54,998 nucleotides of DNA from Thermococcus sp. (lineage in GTDB: Archaea > Methanobacteriota_B > Thermococci > Thermococcales > Thermococcaceae), in contig NZ_JACDNS010000014.1 of the NCBI RefSeq assembly GCF_017656495.1, positions 1 through 54,998 on the forward strand. The letters are read 5' to 3'. A model generated the notes under the pieces. It made no database searches. It saw nothing but the letters and a program-made list of their open reading frames with translations, and was not told the origin of the DNA. Position 1 is the first letter of the stretch; each line of letters begins with the position of its first letter. This document shows, piece by piece, positions 1 through 9,323 of this stretch. Both the position numbers and the translations under genes were made by a program.

Positions 1-52
1 GTGGAAGCCGCTGGAGGAGGGTTCCCACCCTCGGGCATGTCCGCCGCCGTAA
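1..52. ncRNA. Edge of a GC-rich structured RNA (unidentified)
   Basis: The first ~50 bases are about 72% G+C, with several self-complementary blocks (for example GAGGG/CCCTC at 15-30), and drop abruptly to AT-rich DNA at about 55. In AT-rich hyperthermophile genomes such islands are usually stable RNAs. It is not a complete tRNA. It could be one end of SRP RNA, RNase P RNA or another ncRNA. I cannot identify it or fix its strand from this fragment. Confidence 0.4.
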
Positions 53-272
53 GAATTCTTCTGAGCAGATTTTAATCAAACAAGAGTTTAAAATAGACTA
101 CCTCCAATATATAAACTGTGATTAGTTCTTTGAGATATTCAACTATAATGATCAAAAATGCTTATTCTTTTACTCAGATTTCTTTTGAGTAATGGAGAGA
201 ATAAAACTATAGTTTGGAAGATTTTTTCTCAAAAGAAAAGATACAAAAAATTAACACTAACAAAAAGAAAAG

Positions 273-280
273 TTTATAAA
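273..280 (+). promoter_or_regulatory. TATA box of the secreted-protein gene at 328
   Basis: TTTATAAA lies ~25 nt before a predicted transcription start near 302. A strong SD (AGGAGGT, ~312-318) and the ATG at 328 follow. The preceding 60-272 stretch is AT-rich and I see no gene in it. Confidence 0.6.
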
Positions 281-327
281 ATCCAAAAGAATACATATAT
301 GCAGTAGCCTACAGGAGGTAATTTGAA

Positions 328-1257
328 ATGAAAAAACAGATGTTTTTAGTGGGACTCTTTATTTTAGTTTTGGTGTTTTCAAGTTTTGGTGTAGCAATGT
401 CTCAACGGGACAGAGGAGTATGGAAAGAAATAGATGCTTTTGTTCTCCAGAACCTAAACACGGTAAAAGAGCCCAATGGCGTTAATATTCTCACAAAAAT
501 GGTCCTCAAAAGATTCGGAAATGAACTTGACGCTGAGATTAAAACCTATGGGAAAGAATTGACACCAGCTCAAAGGGAGCAACTCAAATATCTATTGGTT
601 AGCGACTACATTTCATACCTCTATCAGAAGAGCCTAATTCCTAAAAATGCAAAGAAAGTCATTGTAAAGCCGATAAAGGTCCTTTCATACAAAGAAAACG
701 GAAAAGTATACAACTGGTACTATGCCCCATTAAGCTCTTCAATTCCATATCCAATTCACTGGTGGGTTCAGGTCAACGTGGATATAAATGGTGGAAGGGG
801 AATAGATAATAGAGCAAATCCATATAGTGTTGATGGAAAAAATGATCTGTTTGAGATAGTGGTTTATTACACCTCCAGTAGCGTCCAGTATGAGCTCCAC
901 TTTTACGATGAAGATCACCCAATTCCTAGCGTAGATTCGTGGTATGATGACTATAGATGTGAGCATTATCCGGGAAGAGATGACACTTATGGATGTGAAG
1001 ATATAGAGAGCATCAGAGTTGAAAATGGGGTTATAGAGTTTCCAACCACTTGGAGTAGGATATACGAATGCCATAACAACTATTGTACATGGACAGAACA
1101 AACATATGGAGAGCCCATACCTACTCATGAAAGTGGAGAAAGAACATATTCTCCTTCAGTTGTTATCTATATCAGTAACACATGGAATCATCTTATGGAC
1201 ACTGTTGATTCAAATCCAAGTATGAGCAAGAAATGGTGGTATACATCATGGAACTGA
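328..1257 (+). CDS. Secreted protein of unknown function
   Basis: 309 aa. A classical signal peptide is visible: KK at residues 2-3, a hydrophobic core at ~5-22 and a cleavage region near AMSQ (23-26). The mature part is soluble, rich in Tyr/Trp, and has four Cys in two close pairs in its second half (C-x11-C and C-x4-C), which suggests disulfides in an extracellular protein. There is no C-terminal anchor. I recognise no family. It has its own TATA box and SD and overlaps the following membrane-protein gene, so the two are probably one operon. Start chosen from the AGGAGGT SD about 9 nt upstream. Confidence 0.75.
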   Translation: MKKQMFLVGLFILVLVFSSFGVAMSQRDRGVWKEIDAFVLQNLNTVKEPNGVNILTKMVLKRFGNELDAEIKTYGKELTPAQREQLKYLLVSDYISYLYQKSLIPKNAKKVIVKPIKVLSYKENGKVYNWYYAPLSSSIPYPIHWWVQVNVDINGGRGIDNRANPYSVDGKNDLFEIVVYYTSSSVQYELHFYDEDHPIPSVDSWYDDYRCEHYPGRDDTYGCEDIESIRVENGVIEFPTTWSRIYECHNNYCTWTEQTYGEPIPTHESGERTYSPSVVIYISNTWNHLMDTVDSNPSMSKKWWYTSWN

Positions 1258-1586
1258 AAAGTATATTAGGATTCGTTATAAAACTTTTTATTTTATTTTT
1301 TCTCCTTCTTAACCTAATGACTGTTATGGCAATCTTGTGGATTAACCCAGGACTCCATATCTGGCAGGTTCTCCTGTATGTTGTTTCAATGATTTTGGGA
1401 ATCTACTCCCTATTTGCAATTTTCCTTGATGAACAGAAGGGAATTCTCAGTGCACTTTTATGCTTTGGATTAATAATTTTCATGAACTTTGAGATCGAAT
1501 TTAGAGATAAATACCCATTTCTCGGTATTTTAGCCATCTTTGTTCTTTGGTTAAGCAATAAGATGGGAGAAATTAGGCAAAAGTAG
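1248..1586 (+). CDS. Small membrane protein, partner of the preceding gene
   Basis: 112 aa from the ATG at 1248 (MELKSILG). An earlier in-frame ATG at 1233 precedes the SD (GGTGG, 1235-1239), so 1248 is preferred. The gene overlaps the end of the previous one by 10 nt. About four hydrophobic helices (residues ~5-30, 35-55, 60-75, 80-105) and almost no soluble loops make it an integral membrane protein. No family recognised. Translational coupling to the secreted protein suggests a joint role at the cell surface, which is inference only. Confidence 0.65.
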   Translation: MELKSILGFVIKLFILFFLLLNLMTVMAILWINPGLHIWQVLLYVVSMILGIYSLFAIFLDEQKGILSALLCFGLIIFMNFEIEFRDKYPFLGILAIFVLWLSNKMGEIRQK

Positions 1587-1693
1587 ATCCTGTGAATACT
1601 GAGTTTGGAGTCTTCTTTTTTCTTCTTTCTTTACGATTAAATGTTAGCCTAGAAAATAATAAAAAACTTAAACTTAAAAACATTTAGACTATC

Positions 1694-2077
1694 ATGAAGA
1701 TGGTAATCATGGGCTGGTGTAAATTCAAAATACAATACATTGCCTTCAGCTACTTCTTAACTTCCATGACCTTAGGGATAATAAGCTTTGTCCAAGATTA
1801 CCTGCACTATCTCCACGATCCAAATCACATACCCTTCTCTCCCCTTTTTTCATGTCTTTGTAAACTTCCTCTGGCTTCTTGTACCCTTTCCATATAAGCT
1901 CTGGATTTTTGGGATTGTGTTATTCTCCACCCTTACATACACCCTCTTGAAAGCTGATTCAAAAATCTAAGAGAAGTAAACGCAGTCATTGACGTTGGCG
2001 CTGGAGTTACAGTTATTATTTTGCTCTTTTTTGCATTTCAAAACCTCCTGGCTCTTATCATGTTAGTTCATAAGTAG
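1694..2077 (+). pseudogene. Frameshifted remnant of a small membrane-protein gene
   Basis: Coding-like hydrophobic sequence runs through this stretch but changes frame twice. Frame 2 carries a start at 1694 and the segment ending HYLHDPNHI. Frame 3 continues at ~1830-1967 with FHVFVNFLWLL and LWIFGIVLFSTLTYTLLKA. Frame 2 then resumes at 1964 with NLREVNAVIDVGAGVTVIIL and stops at 2075-2077. Joined, this gives a ~125-aa protein with about four membrane helices, similar in style to the intact gene at 1248. Two compensating shifts imply a decayed gene. Sequencing error is less likely because two would be needed. Confidence 0.5.
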
Positions 2078-2176
2078 TCAAGCAGAAATGGAAGCAACGC
2101 TTGGAAAATAAGGTTTCTCATTTTTCAGGCAAAACCTTAATAACTCATCGCTCCCTTTGCCTCTTAGGTGTAAAAG

Positions 2177-3076
2177 ATGCTGAGCATTAAAGTTGCTAAA
2201 CTTAAACTTGAGAATCCTCTCATCTTGGCTTCTGGTGTCGCAGATATGACTCCAGACCTGCTTAGGCGAGCATACAAGGAAGGAGCTGGAGCTGTTGTGA
2301 CAAAGTCAATTGGGATTGAACCGAGAAAAGGCTACGATAATCCCACGATAGTTGAGCTTCCTTACGGTCTGATTAACGCTATGGGACTTCCAAACCCCGG
2401 TTGGGAGGCGTTTTATGAAGAATTCAAAAATGAGAAATTTGATTTCCCTGTAATAGTGTCAATCTTCGGAAAAGACGAGAGAGAGTTTGCTTTTCTCGCT
2501 GAAAAGCTGAGTGAAGTTGCAGATGCCTTTGAGCTCAATTTAAGTTGCCCTCATGCTAAAGGTTATGGCATGGAAATTGGACAGAACCCAGAGATGGTGT
2601 ACAAGGTTGTTAAAGCTGTCAAGGATGCAACGGATAAGCCAGTGATAGCAAAGCTGACTCCAAACATTGATGATATAACAAAAATCGGACTAGCAGCAGA
2701 AAAGGCAGGAGCTGATGCAGTCTCTGCAATTAACACTATCAAAGCTATTGCAATCGACATTTATGCGAGAAAGCCAATTTTAAGCAATAAAGTTGGGGGT
2801 TATTCTGGGCCAGGGGTTAAGCCAATCGCCCTGAGAGCTGTGTATGATTTAGCAAAAGCTCTGGATATTGATATCATCGGAATTGGAGGAATAACAACGT
2901 GGCAAGATGCAGTTGAGTTCTTAATGGCAGGTGCAAAGGCTCTGCAGATTGGAACTGCAGTCTCATTGAGAGGATTTAAAGTTTTTAAAGAAATCAACGA
3001 AGGAATAGAGAGATTTTTAAATGAAGAGGGGTTTAGTAGCATAGACGAGATAATCGGAATAGCTTTGGAGGGATAA
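2177..3076 (+). CDS. pyrD: Dihydroorotate dehydrogenase, catalytic subunit (class 1B-like)
   Basis: 299 aa, FMN-dependent TIM barrel that oxidises dihydroorotate to orotate in pyrimidine synthesis. N-terminal NPLILASGV, the substrate loop NAMGLPNPG (68-75) and the signature NLSCPHAKG with active-site Cys124 are present. The C-terminal phosphate site is [12 protein letters not shown] followed by [10 protein letters not shown]. Class 1B enzymes work with PyrK (Fe-S/FAD); no pyrK lies next to it here, so the electron-transfer subunit must be encoded elsewhere. SD AGGTG lies before the ATG. The stop is two bases from queC, so the pair is an operon. Confidence 0.93.
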   Translation: MLSIKVAKLKLENPLILASGVADMTPDLLRRAYKEGAGAVVTKSIGIEPRKGYDNPTIVELPYGLINAMGLPNPGWEAFYEEFKNEKFDFPVIVSIFGKDEREFAFLAEKLSEVADAFELNLSCPHAKGYGMEIGQNPEMVYKVVKAVKDATDKPVIAKLTPNIDDITKIGLAAEKAGADAVSAINTIKAIAIDIYARKPILSNKVGGYSGPGVKPIALRAVYDLAKALDIDIIGIGGITTWQDAVEFLMAGAKALQIGTAVSLRGFKVFKEINEGIERFLNEEGFSSIDEIIGIALEG

Positions 3077-3078
3077 AA

Positions 3079-3798
3079 ATGGAAAGAGCAATTGTCTTAT
3101 TTAGCGGTGGTTTGGACTCAACAGCTTGCCTATACTGGGCAAAGAAAAATTATGATGAAGTCATTATGCTCACGATAAATTATGGCAGCAATGAGGAGAA
3201 AGCAACAAACAAGGTAGCAGAGTTCTTCTCAAAAGAGCTGAACATTCCACTTAAAATTATTAAACTTGACTTCTTAGAAGAGTTCTCCAAGCTTAGAGGA
3301 ACTACACTAGTCAGAGGAGAAACACCAAAGGTCACAGCAAAGGATTTGGAGAGCATGGAAGTTGCTCAAAAAACAGCTAAAAGCGTTTGGGTTCCAGCAA
3401 GAAACGTGGTTTTGATATCTGTGGCAGCATCACTTTTAGATGCCCTTGGTGGAGGAGATATTATAGTGGGCTTCAATGCGGAGGAAGGAGCAACTTTCCC
3501 AGACAACACACCAGAATTCGTTGAAAAGATGAACGAAATGCTAAAGTATGGAACACTTAGTGAGGTTAAAGTTGTTGCACCGCTGATAAACCTTGATAAA
3601 AAAGGTATTGCAAAACTTTTGAAAGAGCTAAATGCAAAATATGAGTACTCAAACTCGTGCTACATGCCCAAAGGATTTACCGAGGATGGGAAACCCATTC
3701 ACTGTGGAGAATGTGAGAGTTGTGTAAGAAGGCATCGCGGTTTAATTGCGGGAATTGGGGAAGACAAGACAGTTTATGTTGTTAAGCCTAAGCTCTAA
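3079..3798 (+). CDS. queC: 7-cyano-7-deazaguanine (preQ0) synthase QueC
   Basis: 239 aa. Converts 7-carboxy-7-deazaguanine to preQ0 with ATP and ammonia, a precursor of archaeosine at position 15 of archaeal tRNA. The PP-loop SGGLDS (9-14) binds ATP. The zinc site is Cys194, Cys209, Cys212 and Cys215 (CGECESC). Length and ends match the family. It starts 2 nt after pyrD. Because the SD lies inside pyrD, the two are probably translated from one mRNA. A T-rich stretch just after the stop (3799-3825) probably ends transcription. Confidence 0.95.
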   Translation: MERAIVLFSGGLDSTACLYWAKKNYDEVIMLTINYGSNEEKATNKVAEFFSKELNIPLKIIKLDFLEEFSKLRGTTLVRGETPKVTAKDLESMEVAQKTAKSVWVPARNVVLISVAASLLDALGGGDIIVGFNAEEGATFPDNTPEFVEKMNEMLKYGTLSEVKVVAPLINLDKKGIAKLLKELNAKYEYSNSCYMPKGFTEDGKPIHCGECESCVRRHRGLIAGIGEDKTVYVVKPKL

Positions 3799-4057
3799 AA
3801 TTTCTTTTATTCTTCTGTTCTTTTGATATTTACTGAAACTTGAGAAGGTTAACAAAACTATTTACAAACGCAAGTATTTACTTGTACAGTTCAAGGCATA
3901 CAAATCAATTTACAAAAAAGGCATGATAAGGCTTTATTTTGCGATATTTCAAATATTTTAACCTTTTGTTAAAAACTAAGCTGTAGAAAAAGAGTTTTAT
4001 ACAAAAAATCCGAGGATAATGTGAAGATGACACTTTGACAAATTGGAGGTGAGAAAG
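3799..4057. other. Intergenic region upstream of the Lrp-like gene
   Basis: 260 bp of AT-rich DNA without a gene. It starts with the T-rich end of the pyrD-queC unit and ends with the TATA box (TTTTATAC, ~3993) and SD of the Lrp-like gene. GTTAAAAAC at ~3968 resembles the first half of the SurR redox-regulator motif (GTTn3AACn5GTT), but the third element is TGT, so I do not call a site. Confidence 0.4.
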
Positions 4058-4528
4058 ATGGAGGGAGAGATGAAGCTCACATCAAAGCAAATTGAGCTTT
4101 TAAGGAAGTTATACAATGAAGGAAAGCCCATTGAAGTCCATACTGTAGAAAAAAGCCAAGAAGAGCTTGCAAAAGAACTTAAAGTCACAAGACAAGCATT
4201 AAGCTTCCACCTAAAGACTCTCAAAGAAATGGGATATGTCAGAACTGGGAGGGGATTCATAGATTTAACCAGGAAAGCAGTTGACTTTCTCGAAAATGGC
4301 AGGAATAATAAAGCATTCATTTTTGTAAAAATAGACCCCATGAAAAGAAAGGAAGTCTATGAAAAGATAAAGAGACTTAACAGTATAAGGGCATATAGAG
4401 TTACAGGGAACATCGACATGGTAATTGAAGTTGATAGAACAAAATTTGAAGAGGTTCTCGACAAAATCTCCTCAATTGATGGAGTTAGGGAGACAATAAC
4501 CCACTTTATAATCGAGCCAGTTGCCTAA
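4058..4528 (+). CDS. Lrp/AsnC-type transcription regulator (HTH + RAM-like domain)
   Basis: 156 aa from the ATG at 4058, which sits 6 nt behind the SD GGAGGTG (4045-4051). The open frame extends to a TTG at 4043 that precedes the SD. The N-terminal half is a winged helix-turn-helix (SQEELAKELKVTRQALSFHLKTLKEMGYV). The C-terminal ~65 residues look like the alpha/beta ligand-sensing and oligomerisation domain of Lrp-like proteins (AFIFVKIDP ... GNIDMVIEV ... TITHFII). The ligand is unknown. It is monocistronic, convergent with the THUMP gene and overlaps it by 4 nt. A TATA-like TTTTATAC lies near 3993. Confidence 0.8.
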   Translation: MEGEMKLTSKQIELLRKLYNEGKPIEVHTVEKSQEELAKELKVTRQALSFHLKTLKEMGYVRTGRGFIDLTRKAVDFLENGRNNKAFIFVKIDPMKRKEVYEKIKRLNSIRAYRVTGNIDMVIEVDRTKFEEVLDKISSIDGVRETITHFIIEPVA

Positions 4529-5019
4529 AGCTCAACTTCTTTTTTAATTATCTCCTCCGGTCTGATAACACTTATTGCTGTTCTATTCCCCAAAACCTCA
4601 ATCCACACATACCACTCAGGATTGTCCAAGTTTACCACAGCATTCACCTTTTCCTTAATCTTTGCACCGAGTTCGATCTCTATTTCCTTGCTTGAACGTA
4701 TCCAATTTCCTCTTCTCTTACAGCGAACAGCAAAGCTTTCTCCTTCCTTAATCCTGGCCTTTGCGAGTTTGAATCCCTCTTCAATAATTTCTTCCTTCTT
4801 GCTCTTGACAAACTTCTCAAGGGGGACAATCTTGAAAATTGCAGTGGTTTCAAAGTCCTTTAGAATTCTCAAGGCTTCTTCTTTTGTTAGGTTAGTTCTA
4901 ACGATTAAGACTCCTCTCCATCTCGTTCTCCTTATTTTAACATCTCCTAGTGCCCATTCAAGCTCTAAGCTTGCATCTCCCTCCCTACCTGAGGGCACAG
5001 TGACGAGTAGCGTTGCCAT
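4525..5019 (-). CDS. THUMP domain protein, probable tRNA-modification factor
   Basis: 164 aa from the ATG at 5019 (MATLLVTVPSGREGDA). The open frame begins at a TTG (5040) upstream of its SD AGGAGGTG. The protein consists of little more than a THUMP module: an N-terminal ferredoxin-like part (residues ~1-75), then a domain with ESFAVRCKRRGNW and IELGAKIKEKVNAVVNLDNPEWYVWIEV. THUMP domains bind the tRNA acceptor end. Stand-alone versions act as partners of acetyltransferases (Tan1/NAT10 type) or other modification enzymes. It shares a 65-bp divergent promoter with the AAA+ gene at 5085. Confidence 0.8.
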   Translation of the reverse strand: MATLLVTVPSGREGDASLELEWALGDVKIRRTRWRGVLIVRTNLTKEEALRILKDFETTAIFKIVPLEKFVKSKKEEIIEEGFKLAKARIKEGESFAVRCKRRGNWIRSSKEIEIELGAKIKEKVNAVVNLDNPEWYVWIEVLGNRTAISVIRPEEIIKKEVEL

Positions 5020-5084
5020 TTTTCCACCTCCTATGGACAAGCTTTTATATCTCTACGCTTTAAAATTTAAACTTGGTGGGTAAA
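5020..5084. promoter_or_regulatory. Compact divergent promoter (THUMP protein / AAA+ ATPase)
   Basis: Only 65 bp separate the two starts. On the plus strand CTTTTATAT at ~5042 serves the AAA+ gene. On the minus strand AAGTTTAAATTTTAAAG at ~5055-5070 offers TATA boxes for the THUMP gene. Both leaders must be very short, and the two promoters overlap. Confidence 0.5.
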
Positions 5085-6293
5085 ATGGAAAAGTCAAGTA
5101 CACTTAAAGTTTATCCCTCTCCTTCCTATGAGGTCTACGGGTTATCGAGAAATCCCTTTGGAGAGCTGGCAAGCGAAGGCATCGAAGACATAGAGAGTAT
5201 TCACGTTTATCAAGAAATTGACATGAAATTGTCAATGATAATCTCTGAGGTTATTGGGAATAAGAGCTCAATTGCTTTTTCTATTGTTGGACCTTTGGGA
5301 ATGGGGAAAACTCAAAGATTAAAGAGTATCGCCAAAGCTATAAGTGAGCAAGGAGGAAAAGCCATTTATGTTAAAGTTGACACCAATGACATTTTGAAAA
5401 TTACACGTGACCTTTTCAATTCAATGAAGCCTCCAAAGAGTAAGACAAACATTTTCTTAGAAAATCTTTCAAGAAAACTTGGCTTCATTGATCGTCTAGA
5501 GAAGATGCTCTCATCAACTCAAGAGTATAAGTCTAGGGATATAGCTGAAATGCTGACAAAAGAGCTGAACAAATACCCATATTCAGCTCTGCTTTTGGAC
5601 GAGCTTGAGAACATGCAAACTGCAAGAGAACAAGATAAGATTCAGTTCTTTGAAATGTTAAGACATTTCATAAGTAACATGCCTCAAGGATGCATAGTTG
5701 CATTTGCATGTATTCCAGAGGCGTATGAGGAGTATACAAAAATTTTCCCAGCATTTTTCATGCGTCTGCACTATGAATTCAGGCTCAGACCTATGAGCCT
5801 TGAGGAAACATTTGAGCTCGTTAAGAAGAGGTTAAACAAAGTTAGGATTAGAGACACTGATGATCCAATTTATCCTTTCACAGAGGGTGCAATAAAGCTT
5901 ATTCATGAACTTGGGAAAGGAAATCCAAGACAGATTTTAAGATTACTCCATTACGTGCTGAGTGAAGCCAGCAAACATAAGTTTGATCCAATTGACGATT
6001 ACGTTGTTACGACAATTCTTGAAGAGCCAAAGAGTCTAGAAGAATACCTTACGAGAATTCCAAAGGACTATAGGGATTTAGTTGAAGCAATAGTTTACAA
6101 GTTTAACGGAGGACCAGTAAGCTATATCCAAATTGCAAAGGAAGTCAAAAAGCCAGGTATTCAGGTTTATGAACAGCTTGAAGAGCTTATAAGACTGGGA
6201 TTCTTGATTGGTGATCCAAAAGGCAACTACAAAGTTCCAGACTATGTAAGAAAATTCTTGGAGAAGAGGCAACAAGAGGAGGAAAGTGAATGA
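5085..6293 (+). CDS. AAA+ ATPase with C-terminal winged helix (Orc1/Cdc6-like fold), function unknown
   Basis: 402 aa from the ATG at 5085, behind the SD GGTGG; a TTG at 5073 overlaps the SD. Walker A is GPLGMGKTQ (residues ~68-76). Walker B is SALLLDELEN, followed by a MPQGCIVAFACIPE strand in the sensor-1 position. RLRPMSLEE and KGNPRQILRLL (sensor-2-like) close the AAA+ module. The last ~80 residues (GPVSYIQIAKEVKKPGIQVYEQLEELIRLGFL) form a winged helix that may bind DNA. The plan resembles Orc1/Cdc6 and MoxR/STAND-like archaeal ATPases, but the sequence is not a canonical Cdc6. The gene overlaps the next one by 4 nt (ATGA), so they are co-translated. Confidence 0.75.
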   Translation: MEKSSTLKVYPSPSYEVYGLSRNPFGELASEGIEDIESIHVYQEIDMKLSMIISEVIGNKSSIAFSIVGPLGMGKTQRLKSIAKAISEQGGKAIYVKVDTNDILKITRDLFNSMKPPKSKTNIFLENLSRKLGFIDRLEKMLSSTQEYKSRDIAEMLTKELNKYPYSALLLDELENMQTAREQDKIQFFEMLRHFISNMPQGCIVAFACIPEAYEEYTKIFPAFFMRLHYEFRLRPMSLEETFELVKKRLNKVRIRDTDDPIYPFTEGAIKLIHELGKGNPRQILRLLHYVLSEASKHKFDPIDDYVVTTILEEPKSLEEYLTRIPKDYRDLVEAIVYKFNGGPVSYIQIAKEVKKPGIQVYEQLEELIRLGFLIGDPKGNYKVPDYVRKFLEKRQQEEESE

Positions 6294-6820
6294 ACTATGA
6301 CGAACATGTGCTTGGGGGGATTATTACATATCCCCTCGCCATTTTAATTGCCTCTCTTCTCAAATATTACTTGGCTGTTCCTTTTCAGCTTAGTTTTATA
6401 GCAATGATACTGGGATATGCCTTCTATGTTCTGGGAAGTGACTTACCAGACATGGATCATCCAGATGCCATCATTCACCGAGGAACAAAGCCACTTGTGG
6501 CAGTTGCTATGGGCGCTTCAGCTTTTTTAAAATTTAGCAGAATTTCTATAACGGAGTATGAATGGGCAAATCTAACGATAGCATGGGGAATTGCTTCACT
6601 CTTTGCATTTGCTTCTTGGTACGTTTTCTCAGCAGTAATGCCCAAGCACAGAGGTATAATTCACTCAGTGGGTTTTGCTATCATATATGGCCTACTGAGC
6701 TTCGCAATAACCGTTTATGGTCTGGGCTTGAAGTTAGGAGAAGGACTATTTATAGGGTTTGCAGCGTTTATGGGTTACTTGTTGCATTTAATTTTAGACA
6801 AGCATATTAAACTGATTTAG
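6290..6820 (+). CDS. Membrane-bound metal-dependent hydrolase (YdjM/DUF457 family)
   Basis: 176 aa, integral membrane protein with about five helices. The family metal-ligand pattern is visible: H6 (DEHVLGG), SDLPDMDHPD (~50-59), an MPKHRGIIHS segment (~119-128) and a final LLHLILDKH. Family members are annotated as LexA-regulated membrane hydrolases, but their substrate is not known. Its ATG overlaps the stop of the AAA+ gene (ATGA), which points to a shared function, perhaps an ATPase acting with a membrane partner (inference). Confidence 0.75.
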   Translation: MNYDEHVLGGIITYPLAILIASLLKYYLAVPFQLSFIAMILGYAFYVLGSDLPDMDHPDAIIHRGTKPLVAVAMGASAFLKFSRISITEYEWANLTIAWGIASLFAFASWYVFSAVMPKHRGIIHSVGFAIIYGLLSFAITVYGLGLKLGEGLFIGFAAFMGYLLHLILDKHIKLI

Positions 6821-6892
6821 GATAAAATTACACAAATTTGCTCAATAATGCTTTTAAAATGTTCAATAGGAGGTAGCTTGGAGGTGAGAAAG

Positions 6893-7882
6893 ATGTTCAG
6901 CTTAACTGGATTTTCAAGAGGAAAAGAAGAAAAAGCAACGTGGGATGTTATAATTATCGGTGCTGGACCAGCCGGATATACAGCGGCAATTTATGCAGCA
7001 AGATTTGGGCTTGAGACAATAATCATCAGCAAGGATCTTGGAGGAAACATGGCACTAACGGATCTCATTGAGAACTATCCAGGATTTCCAGAAGGAATAA
7101 GCGGTTCAGAGCTCAACAGAAGGATGTACGATCAGGTCAGGAAATACAACGTTGACATAGTTTTTGATGAAGTCGAGAGGATTGACAAGGGAGAGTGCCC
7201 ATACTACGAGGGCAAGTGCTACTGGCTAGTTTACACCAAGAACGGGAAAGTTTACAAGGCAAAGACAATTATCATAGCGGTTGGGGCAGAGCCAAGAAAA
7301 CTCAATGTTCCTGGAGAGAAAGAGCTTACAGGAAGAGGAGTAAGCTACTGTGCAACTTGTGATGGCCCCCTGTTTGTTGGGAAAGAGGTGATAGTTGTCG
7401 GTGGTGGAAACACTGCACTGCAAGAGGCATTATATCTCCACAGCATTGGTGTTAAGGTTACACTGGTTCACAGGAGAGATAAATTTAGAGCTGATAAAAT
7501 TTTGCAAGACCGCTTTAAGGAAGCTGGAATTCCAACAATTTTGAACACTGTGGTAACCGAAATAAAAGGGAAGGAAAAGGTTGAGGCTGTTGTGCTTAAG
7601 AATGTAAAGACTGGAGAAGTCTTTGAAAAGAAAGTTGATGGTGTGTTCATATTCATCGGATATGAGCCAAAGACAGAATTTGTTAAGCATCTTGGTATTA
7701 CAGACGAGTGGGGATACATACCCGTTGACATGCACATGAGGACTAAAGCTCCAGGAATATTCGCCGCGGGAGACATAACAAATGTTTTCAAACAGATCGC
7801 TGTAGCAGTAGGTCAAGGTGCAATTGCAGCGAACTCTGCAAAGGAGTTCATTGAAAGCTGGATAGAAAAGAATGGTGTCTAA
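6893..7882 (+). CDS. trxB: Thioredoxin reductase (FAD/NAD(P)H)
   Basis: 330 aa from the ATG at 6893, 6 nt behind GGAGGTG. The in-frame ATG at 6848 is inside the TATA region (CTTTTAAAA, ~6850) and cannot be used. FAD site GAGPAG (23-28), redox-active CATC (153-156), nucleotide site GGGNTA (170-175) with HRRDKFR (193-199), and a C-terminal FAD motif GIFAAGDITN. It reduces thioredoxin/glutaredoxin-type proteins such as Pdo, using NAD(P)H. An extra Cys pair (102 and 109, in GECPYYEGKCYW) lies before the active site. Two SD-like blocks occur in tandem (AGGAGGT and GGAGGTG). Confidence 0.95.
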   Translation: MFSLTGFSRGKEEKATWDVIIIGAGPAGYTAAIYAARFGLETIIISKDLGGNMALTDLIENYPGFPEGISGSELNRRMYDQVRKYNVDIVFDEVERIDKGECPYYEGKCYWLVYTKNGKVYKAKTIIIAVGAEPRKLNVPGEKELTGRGVSYCATCDGPLFVGKEVIVVGGGNTALQEALYLHSIGVKVTLVHRRDKFRADKILQDRFKEAGIPTILNTVVTEIKGKEKVEAVVLKNVKTGEVFEKKVDGVFIFIGYEPKTEFVKHLGITDEWGYIPVDMHMRTKAPGIFAAGDITNVFKQIAVAVGQGAIAANSAKEFIESWIEKNGV

Positions 7883-7985
7883 CTTCAACTTTTTCTACTT
7901 TTTCTCGAAACTTTTTCGAACAAAGCTGTTCACTAATGAGCATAGAATTATATAGCATAACTACAACTCTTCTTTGGTGAGCCAA

Positions 7986-9323
7986 ATGGTGAAGAGACCT
8001 GTTGTTAAAGAACTACCTGGGCCAAAGGCAAAAGAGGTTATTGAGAGAAACTTTGAACTTCTGGCAGTTACGACCCAAGATCCAGATGCCTTGCCAATTG
8101 TTATTGATAGAGGAGAAGGAATAATGGTTTACGACATTGATGGCAACGCTTTCTATGACTTTGGAAGCGGTGTTGGTGTTCTTAACGTCGGCCACACCCA
8201 CCCAAGAGTCATCGAGGCTATAAAGAAACAAGCTGAGAAATTCACACACTTTGCATTAAACGACTTCTTCTATGAGAACGCTGTAATCTTGGCTCAAAAG
8301 CTTGCTGAGCTTTCTCCAGGAGACTTTCCAAAGAAGGTAGTCTATCAGAACAGCGGTGCTGAAGCTAACGAGGCTATGATGAAGCTCGTCAAGTACGGAA
8401 CAGGAAGAAAGAGATTCATTGCATTCTACCATGCATTCCACGGAAGAACACAGGCTGTTCTCAGCTTAACAGCAAGCAAGTGGGTTCAGCAAGAGAGATT
8501 CTTCCCAACAATGCCCGGCGTTGAGCACGTTCCATATCCAAACCCATACAGAAACCCGTGGCACATTGACGGTTATGCCGATCCAAAGGAACTCGTGAAC
8601 AGAGTCATTGAGTTCATTGAAGAGTACGTCTTCAGGCATGTTCCACCAGAGGAAGTTGGAGCAATTGTCTTTGAGCCAATACAAGGTGAGGGTGGATACA
8701 TTGTTCCACCAAAGGAGTTCTTCAAGGAACTCAAGAAACTTGCAGACAAGTACGGCATACTCTTGGCAGACGACGAAGTTCAGATGGGTGTTGGAAGGAC
8801 TGGAAAGTTCTGGGCAATTGAGCACTTTGGCATCGCACCAGACACAATTCAGTTCGGTAAAGCTATTGGTGGAGGAATTCCACTAGCTGGTGTCGTACAC
8901 AGAGCTGACATAGCTTTTGACAAGCCAGGAAGACATGCATCAACATTCGGTGGAAACCCAGTAGCAATCGCTGCTGCTCTTAAAGTCGTTGAAATTGTCA
9001 AAGAGTTATTACCTCACGTTCAAGAGGTCGGTGACTACTTACACCAGAGACTTAAGGAGTTTGAGGAGAAATATGAAGTTATCGGCGATGCAAGAGGTCT
9101 CGGCTTAGCTCAAGCAGTAGAATTCGTTAAGAACAAGGATACAAAGGAGAAGAACCCAGAGGTTAGGAACAAAGTTGTTAAGGAAGCCGCAAAGAGAGGA
9201 TTAATTCTCCTTGGCTGTGGTGACAATTCACTGAGATTCATTCCACCACTGATCGTTACCAAGGAAGAGATTGATGTCGCCATGGAAATCTTTGAAGAGG
9301 CCCTTAAAGCTGCTCTTAAGTGA
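7986..9323 (+). CDS. Class III PLP aminotransferase / broad-specificity amino-acid racemase family
   Basis: 445 aa from the ATG at 7986 (SD GGTGA, 7977-7981). Fold-type I PLP enzyme: [16 protein letters not shown], a HAFHGRT segment, [18 protein letters not shown] with the PLP-pyridine Asp, and Schiff-base Lys292 in QFGKAIGGG. Thermococcales carry several close paralogues. Biochemically studied Pyrococcus and Thermococcus members include ornithine aminotransferase and amino-acid racemases. This sequence resembles the ornithine-aminotransferase-like branch, but substrate cannot be read off the sequence. It is monocistronic with a TATA box (TTATATAG, ~7948) and a T-rich terminator. Confidence 0.85.
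   Translation: MVKRPVVKELPGPKAKEVIERNFELLAVTTQDPDALPIVIDRGEGIMVYDIDGNAFYDFGSGVGVLNVGHTHPRVIEAIKKQAEKFTHFALNDFFYENAVILAQKLAELSPGDFPKKVVYQNSGAEANEAMMKLVKYGTGRKRFIAFYHAFHGRTQAVLSLTASKWVQQERFFPTMPGVEHVPYPNPYRNPWHIDGYADPKELVNRVIEFIEEYVFRHVPPEEVGAIVFEPIQGEGGYIVPPKEFFKELKKLADKYGILLADDEVQMGVGRTGKFWAIEHFGIAPDTIQFGKAIGGGIPLAGVVHRADIAFDKPGRHASTFGGNPVAIAAALKVVEIVKELLPHVQEVGDYLHQRLKEFEEKYEVIGDARGLGLAQAVEFVKNKDTKEKNPEVRNKVVKEAAKRGLILLGCGDNSLRFIPPLIVTKEEIDVAMEIFEEALKAALK

Noticed and set aside
3967-3984. SurR-like site GTTAAAAAC before the Lrp-like gene
   Set aside because: The third element of the known motif (GTT) is replaced by TGT and the neighbouring genes are not typical SurR targets.
4622-5083. 153-codon plus-strand frame opposite the THUMP gene
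   Set aside because: It is antisense to conserved THUMP sequence and has no SD.
8013-8825. Long reverse-strand frames inside the aminotransferase gene
   Set aside because: They are shadows of a well-supported gene and have no start signals or family resemblance.
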